Below, piece after piece: positions 60,471 to 64,000 of a stretch of DNA of 64,000 nt. The stretch is taken from NCBI GenBank assembly GCA_023428915.1, contig JAEYWL010000111.1, positions 3,895 to 67,894 of the forward strand, given 5' to 3'. The notes beneath the pieces are model-generated. The model did not search any database and was not told where the DNA came from. It saw only the letters and a list, made by a program, of their open reading frames with translations. Position 1 is the stretch's first letter. Each line of letters begins with the position of its first letter. Origin of the DNA: Verrucomicrobiota bacterium (GTDB lineage Bacteria > Chlamydiota > Chlamydiia > Chlamydiales > JAEYWL01). The position numbers and the translations under genes are program-made.

Positions 60471-60665
60471 ATGGCAAACCAAAAATTAAGAAAACAGATT
60501 GCAAAATTAGAATTTATTAATGACCAGTTAAGCACTGAACTTGCTGATTTAGACCTTCTCTTACAGAGAAGCGGTTTTCCCAATGGTCTTACCTCGCTTA
60601 AGTTGGTGGCATTAGAGATGCTCGCTGAGCAAAATCAAAATGAACCAAAGCTTACCGAAGAGTAA
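60471..60665 (+). CDS. Tiny coiled-coil protein 1, sigma54-type promoter
   Basis: 64 aa. LRKQIAKLEFINDQLSTEL, then ADLDLLLQRSGFPNGLTSLK and VALEMLAEQNQNE. A coiled coil of about 30 residues is followed by a G-F-P-x-G-L turn and a second helix; acidic tail. GGAGG lies 4 bases before the ATG. Paralogue of the gene at 60946, and the two have near-identical upstream promoters. Family not recognised; adaptor, chaperone-like or regulatory roles are possible. Confidence 0.8.
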   Translation: MANQKLRKQIAKLEFINDQLSTELADLDLLLQRSGFPNGLTSLKLVALEMLAEQNQNEPKLTEE

Positions 60666-60810
60666 GACACAAGATTCTTAAATTTACATAATTTTTATAT
60701 ATAGTTTAAGTCCGCTTAACGGTGGGGACTCATTATAAAGTCATTACAGCTAATAAAAGCGAATGATGAATCCGCAATAATAATAAGCAGTAATAATAAT
60801 ATTTTTTAAG

Positions 60811-60850
60811 CCGGACTTGGGAGCCAATGACCCAAGTTCGGTTTTTTTTT
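60811..60850 (+). terminator. Rho-independent terminator
   Basis: CCGGACTTGGG, 9-base loop, CCCAAGTTCGG and nine T residues: a textbook terminator. It lies 145 bases after the small gene and just before the second sigma54-type promoter, so it separates the two units. The rest of 60666-60894 is AT-rich with no gene seen. Confidence 0.9.
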
Positions 60851-60895
60851 GCTTTTAAGACTCGGGCACGGGTAATTCGGGATAAAGGGGTGAGC

Positions 60896-60913
60896 TGGCA
60901 TGGTATTGGCATA
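60896..60913 (+). promoter_or_regulatory. Sigma54-type -24/-12 promoter (copy 2)
   Basis: TGGCATGGTATTGGCATA with the preceding GAGC equals copy 1 except C to T. Conserved GG and GC at correct spacing. Predicted start near 60922, about 25 bases before the ATG at 60946. Confidence 0.8.
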
Positions 60914-60945
60914 TAGTAAGGCACAAACCCTACTAGGGAGGCAGT

Positions 60946-61176
60946 ATGAAAAAGATCGATATACAAGAGAAAAGAGAATTACAAGCCAGAAAAGCACAAT
61001 TAGAAAGCATGCATGACCATCTGCTCACAGAACTGACCTATGTGGACAATTTGCTGCGCCTGGTAGGATTTAGCGGCGGCCTTGCCACTGTTAAAGCTAC
61101 TGCAAGAGAGATGGCGGAAATAAAGGAGGAAGAGCAAGAAAATCACGAGCAAAATGATGAGGAAATGAGTGCCTAA
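60946..61176 (+). CDS. Tiny coiled-coil protein 2, sigma54-type promoter
   Basis: 76 aa. LQARKAQLESMHDHLLTEL, TYVDNLLRLVGFSGGLATVK and ATAREMAEIKEEEQEN align with the gene at 60471: shared L-x-TEL-x3-D-x-LL, GF-x-GL and K-x2-A-x-EM. Very acidic tail. AGGGAGG lies 5 bases before the ATG. It ends 3 bases before the stop of the convergent SNF2 gene. Function unknown. Confidence 0.8.
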   Translation: MKKIDIQEKRELQARKAQLESMHDHLLTELTYVDNLLRLVGFSGGLATVKATAREMAEIKEEEQENHEQNDEEMSA

Positions 61177-61179
61177 TGA

Positions 61180-63825
61180 TCAAGAGAGCATAAACCGGAG
61201 GTTCTCTATAGAAAGAGCGCCGGTTGCAGCGGCATCTTCAAAGAGCTCAGCTGCAATCCCGCTCTTTTTCTCTTTCAGCTGCATCACACGCTCTTCAATG
61301 CTGCCCCTTATGGCATATCGTTTGGCGATCACAGGATCTTTTCGGCCAATACGGTGGGCGCGATCAATCGCTTGGTTTTCGACAGCCTCATTCCACCAAG
61401 GTTCATAGAGGAAGACATAATCCGCTGCCGTGAGATTTAAACCAAAAGCGCCCGCTTTCAAGCTAATCAGAAAGATAGATACAGCGGGGTTTTCCTGAAA
61501 GGTTTGTACGACAATTTCTCTATTTTGGGTGGAACCGTCAAGCTGGACAAATTGCCAGGCTCGTTCACGAAAGGCGTTAGCTAAGAGCGTTAGCATAGAC
61601 GTAAATTGGCTATAGACCAAAATTTTACTGCCTTCAGCTACAGCGACTTCTAAATCCTCTAAAAAAGCATTCAACTTGCTGCTAATCGGCCTGGTCTCTG
61701 TGTGCAGGAGATTTTGGATAAGCGCCGGGTGGCAGCAAATCTGGCGCAGGCGCAGGATGGCTTCCAATATTTCCATGCGGTGCTTGGCAGTGCCATCGAC
61801 TTCCACTTTTTTTAACAAATTGCCCTTAACGCCTGCCAAAAAGTCTTCATAAATTTGCTGCTGCGATTCTTCAAAATCAATCCAAATGGTTTGCTCGATT
61901 TTTTCAGGCAATTCAGGGGCCACTTCTTTTTTGGTGCGGCGTAAAATCAAGGGATGTACTTTAGCTTTAATGCGCTGCAAATAACGCTTGTCTGCTTCTG
62001 CCGACTGGACTTGGGTAATAAATTCTTCTCGGGAACCCAGTAAGTTTGGCGCTAAAAAGTGAAATTGAGACCATAGCTCCGTTAAATGATTCTCAACGGG
62101 GGTGCCAGTCATTGCCAGCCTAAAGCGAGCGGCAAGTTGGCATACGGACAGGAAAGCTTGCGTGCCGGCATTTTTGATCATCTGCGCTTCATCTAAAATG
62201 ACAGTATGGCAATCCAACTGTTTGAGCAGCGGCAGGTCCAGCTTTAAAGTGGCATAAGAAGTGAGTATAATGTCGGCATCTTGCAGCTCTGCAAGCGATT
62301 TGGTGCGCTGCGGCCCCATATGCTCTATGCAATGGAAGCCGGGAAGGAAACGTTCAGTCTCGCGCCGCCAATTAAATACCAATGAAGCCGGAACAATAAT
62401 GAGATGCGGCTCTGCTGTGCGCGGCAAAGTGGAGAGAAAAGCCAAAACTTGCACCGTTTTGCCTAAACCCATATCATCGGCCAGCAGACCATGCAGGTTT
62501 AACTCGTACAATCCATGCAGCCAATCTACCCCCTTTTGCTGGTAAGGGCGCAAGCTGCCGCTAAACTCAAAGCCCGGCGGATAGCTTGCAACTGATTCTC
62601 TTGTTTCCAATTTAGTGCGCAACTGCTCAAGATCTAAAGAGGCAGACACTTGATGTTCCTGAAATAACTCCTGAAGTGAGCCGATCTGGCTGCGGCGTAA
62701 TTTGACCCCTTCCGTAAGAATTTCTCCTTCTTCACAAAGCGTTTCGAGCGAGTTGCTAGGCAGGCTGTCGGGCAGCAGCCCTGTCAGCCCGCTGCCAATT
62801 TGCAAAAACCGCTCCCGTTTAACAAAAGCACCGGCAACATCCGACAAATCTACTTCTGTTTTGTCAAATACAGCCTTGCCGCTGACAATGAAATCGGCCT
62901 GCTTTAATGAGGCAGAGAGAGCAATTTGTCCTAAACGTACTAGCGTATTGCCGGTTCGGTCCTGAATATGCCAGCCGAGGTCTAGCAAAAAGCTCAATGT
63001 TTTAGCCACTAAGTTTAGAGGGCAGTAGTAATGGGAATCAGCCAGCATTTTTTTGAGAAAGCCGGTTTCCAACAGATCTTTTTCCCAGCCCTGTTCTTCG
63101 GAAAAATTGCGTTTGATGCCCTTTATTTCCTTGCGCGGGTCATGCATGGGAATTGCTTCATTGCCATATTGCAGCCATAAGTCGGCAAAAGCGCCAAGCC
63201 GGTCGGTAAGTTTAAGCAAGGGGAGCGGGGAAGCTTCTTTAAGGGCTGCCGGTTGCGAGGCGGTGGTAAAGTACTCTTCTAATTGCTCCAACTCTTTAGG
63301 GGTTGCTATCCAATTTCCTTTCGCCGCGGTTTTAAGCAGTTTCAGGGATATGTCTGCATCAATAAAGCGAATGAAGTTTTTAGCGATATACCAATGCGGA
63401 GGGCCGCCGCCGATAAATTCACATTCATTTACAGGCATTTCCTGTTCATTATGGATTAAAAAAACTGCGGTCAAAGACTGCTGCTGTCTAGCCAGCAACT
63501 TGGTTTTGCCAAAAAAATCACAGTATACAGTTTTGTGCTTAAAGCGCAGCAGGCCGGAAGCCGCTAATTCTTTAAGCGCAATGAAGGCTTTAGAAAAACT
63601 AACATGGAAGCATTCAAAGCCATTTTCTTGCTTCTTATGTTTTTCCCTGTAACTCTGCTCTTCGGTAATTAACAGTTTGGCTAGAGTAGCATTTTTTGCC
63701 CCTAACAAGGACAAGAGAGTGGGTTGACCAACCCTTTTGGAAAGATTATTTTCTTGCAGCTGCAGCACAAGACAGCCGTCGCGCTCCGACAACGCCGGAT
63801 CTATATTGAGTATCAGGGTAGACAT
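61180..63825 (-). CDS. SNF2-family helicase/ATPase
   Basis: 881 aa from MSTLILNIDP at 63825 (a longer start at 63852 is possible). The N-terminal ~400 residues are the bacterial SNF2-associated region. ATPase: Q-rich YQQKGVDWL, Walker A LADDMGLGKT near 460, DEAQMIKN (motif II), MTGTPVEN (motif III). Helicase C: ILVYSQFTSML, LDGSTQNREIVVQTF, SLKAGAFGLNLTAADYV, and IDRAHRIGRKDPV (motif VI). DNA translocase, perhaps acting on RNA polymerase or nucleoid proteins. Chlamydiae carry such genes in the core, so defence is unlikely. Confidence 0.92.
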   Translation of the reverse strand: MSTLILNIDPALSERDGCLVLQLQENNLSKRVGQPTLLSLLGAKNATLAKLLITEEQSYREKHKKQENGFECFHVSFSKAFIALKELAASGLLRFKHKTVYCDFFGKTKLLARQQQSLTAVFLIHNEQEMPVNECEFIGGGPPHWYIAKNFIRFIDADISLKLLKTAAKGNWIATPKELEQLEEYFTTASQPAALKEASPLPLLKLTDRLGAFADLWLQYGNEAIPMHDPRKEIKGIKRNFSEEQGWEKDLLETGFLKKMLADSHYYCPLNLVAKTLSFLLDLGWHIQDRTGNTLVRLGQIALSASLKQADFIVSGKAVFDKTEVDLSDVAGAFVKRERFLQIGSGLTGLLPDSLPSNSLETLCEEGEILTEGVKLRRSQIGSLQELFQEHQVSASLDLEQLRTKLETRESVASYPPGFEFSGSLRPYQQKGVDWLHGLYELNLHGLLADDMGLGKTVQVLAFLSTLPRTAEPHLIIVPASLVFNWRRETERFLPGFHCIEHMGPQRTKSLAELQDADIILTSYATLKLDLPLLKQLDCHTVILDEAQMIKNAGTQAFLSVCQLAARFRLAMTGTPVENHLTELWSQFHFLAPNLLGSREEFITQVQSAEADKRYLQRIKAKVHPLILRRTKKEVAPELPEKIEQTIWIDFEESQQQIYEDFLAGVKGNLLKKVEVDGTAKHRMEILEAILRLRQICCHPALIQNLLHTETRPISSKLNAFLEDLEVAVAEGSKILVYSQFTSMLTLLANAFRERAWQFVQLDGSTQNREIVVQTFQENPAVSIFLISLKAGAFGLNLTAADYVFLYEPWWNEAVENQAIDRAHRIGRKDPVIAKRYAIRGSIEERVMQLKEKKSGIAAELFEDAAATGALSIENLRFMLS

Positions 63826-63922
63826 ATGGCCAAGAGTATACCCCAACCTCATGAATATTTAAAGAACCAACGCCCTTAAGAGACAGTTGCATAAGTCAGA
63901 TTTAGCTATATCAAATAACATT

Positions 63923-64000
63923 ATGGACCTTAACGACGCCAAAGACATTTACGACAAGCAATTGGCGCTTAGTCCATTAAGTCCATAAGGTCCATGGCGT
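63923..64000. repeat. Dispersed palindromic repeat, family R1, copy 4 (cut by window)
   Basis: ATGGACCTTAACGACGCCAA, then TTGGCGCTTAGTCCATTAAG and TCCATAAGGTCCATGGCG: same order of words as at 3006 and, inverted, at 9802. It continues past the window. It lies upstream of the SNF2 gene. Confidence 0.8.

Noticed and set aside
63053..63652. Plus-strand ORF of 199 codons
   Set aside because: Antisense to the SNF2 N-terminal region, Ser/Cys-rich shadow composition, no SD.
61180..63825. SNF2 helicase as part of a phage-defence system
   Set aside because: No nuclease, methylase or other defence partner nearby; such SNF2 genes belong to the usual chlamydial core.

Overview
The window looks like chromosome of a chlamydia outside the Chlamydiaceae, i.e. 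a Parachlamydia/Waddlia-type symbiont of amoebae. The case rests on gene content and order, judged from memory of Chlamydia trachomatis (CT numbers). Short blocks keep the CT order: ybiT-xerC (CT348-347); truA-ispD-lpxG-SWIB (CT463-460) facing prfB-GNAT-yebC (CT459-457); hemA next to the second gyrB/gyrA pair (CT662-660), then the CT659-like gene, rluD/sfhB, kdsA, an LptC-like gene and lptB (CT658-653); and pheT-CT476-ada (CT475-477). Several genes are absent from the Chlamydiaceae or unusual for them: asnS, folE, pabB/pabC, stand-alone folK, bshA, pseB, an F-box/LRR protein, a UGP3-like gene, and families of large unknown proteins. By eye the base composition is in the low-to-mid forties percent GC. 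The species cannot be named from this.

Layout. 1-18 kb: glyA (partial), a possible carbohydrate-binding protein, a CdsZ-like zinc-ribbon protein, rnpB, folE, a SpoU methyltransferase, ybiT, xerC, truA, ispD, lpxG, SWIB, a plant-UGP3-like nucleotidyltransferase, prfB with its +1 frameshift, GNAT, a SprT-like protein, yebC, pabB and pabC. 18-28.6 kb: an accessory island with a proline-rich AT-hook-like protein and three tandem giant paralogues of unknown function, separated by long inverted repeats. 28.6-43.5 kb: bshA, dnaA, a TPR protein with a dead metallo-beta-lactamase fold, nfo, asnS, an unknown gene, hemA, pseB, the second type IIA topoisomerase pair and recX. 43.6-54.2 kb: two small unknown genes, rluD, dtd, khpA, tRNA-Arg, folK, kdsA, an LptC/A-like gene, lptB, two ndk copies (one with a signal peptide) and pheT. 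54.2-64 kb: MORN lipoprotein, C39-like peptidase, clan-CD-like peptidase, ferredoxin, an unknown gene, ogt/ada, F-box/LRR protein, two tiny paralogues each behind a sigma54-type promoter, and a SNF2 helicase.

How the genes work together. Folate supply (folE, folK, pabB, pabC), lipid A/LPS assembly (lpxG, kdsA, LptC-like, lptB), translation and its quality control (prfB, ybiT, dtd, pheT, asnS, truA, rluD, SpoU, rnpB) and chromosome handling (dnaA, xerC, parE/parC-like pair, recX, nfo, SNF2, SWIB) make up the core. Candidate host-interaction genes cluster at 18-28.6 kb and 54-60 kb.

Two dispersed families of long palindromes occupy many intergenic spaces. One copy contains a nested second palindrome, and one half-copy now encodes the C-terminus of the C39-like peptidase. 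The most distinctive signals are the twin sigma54-type promoters with their small coiled-coil paralogues, the duplicated HG/SAC clan-CD-like protein, the metal-ligand-free MBL protein, the exported nucleoside diphosphate kinase and the giant paralogue cluster.
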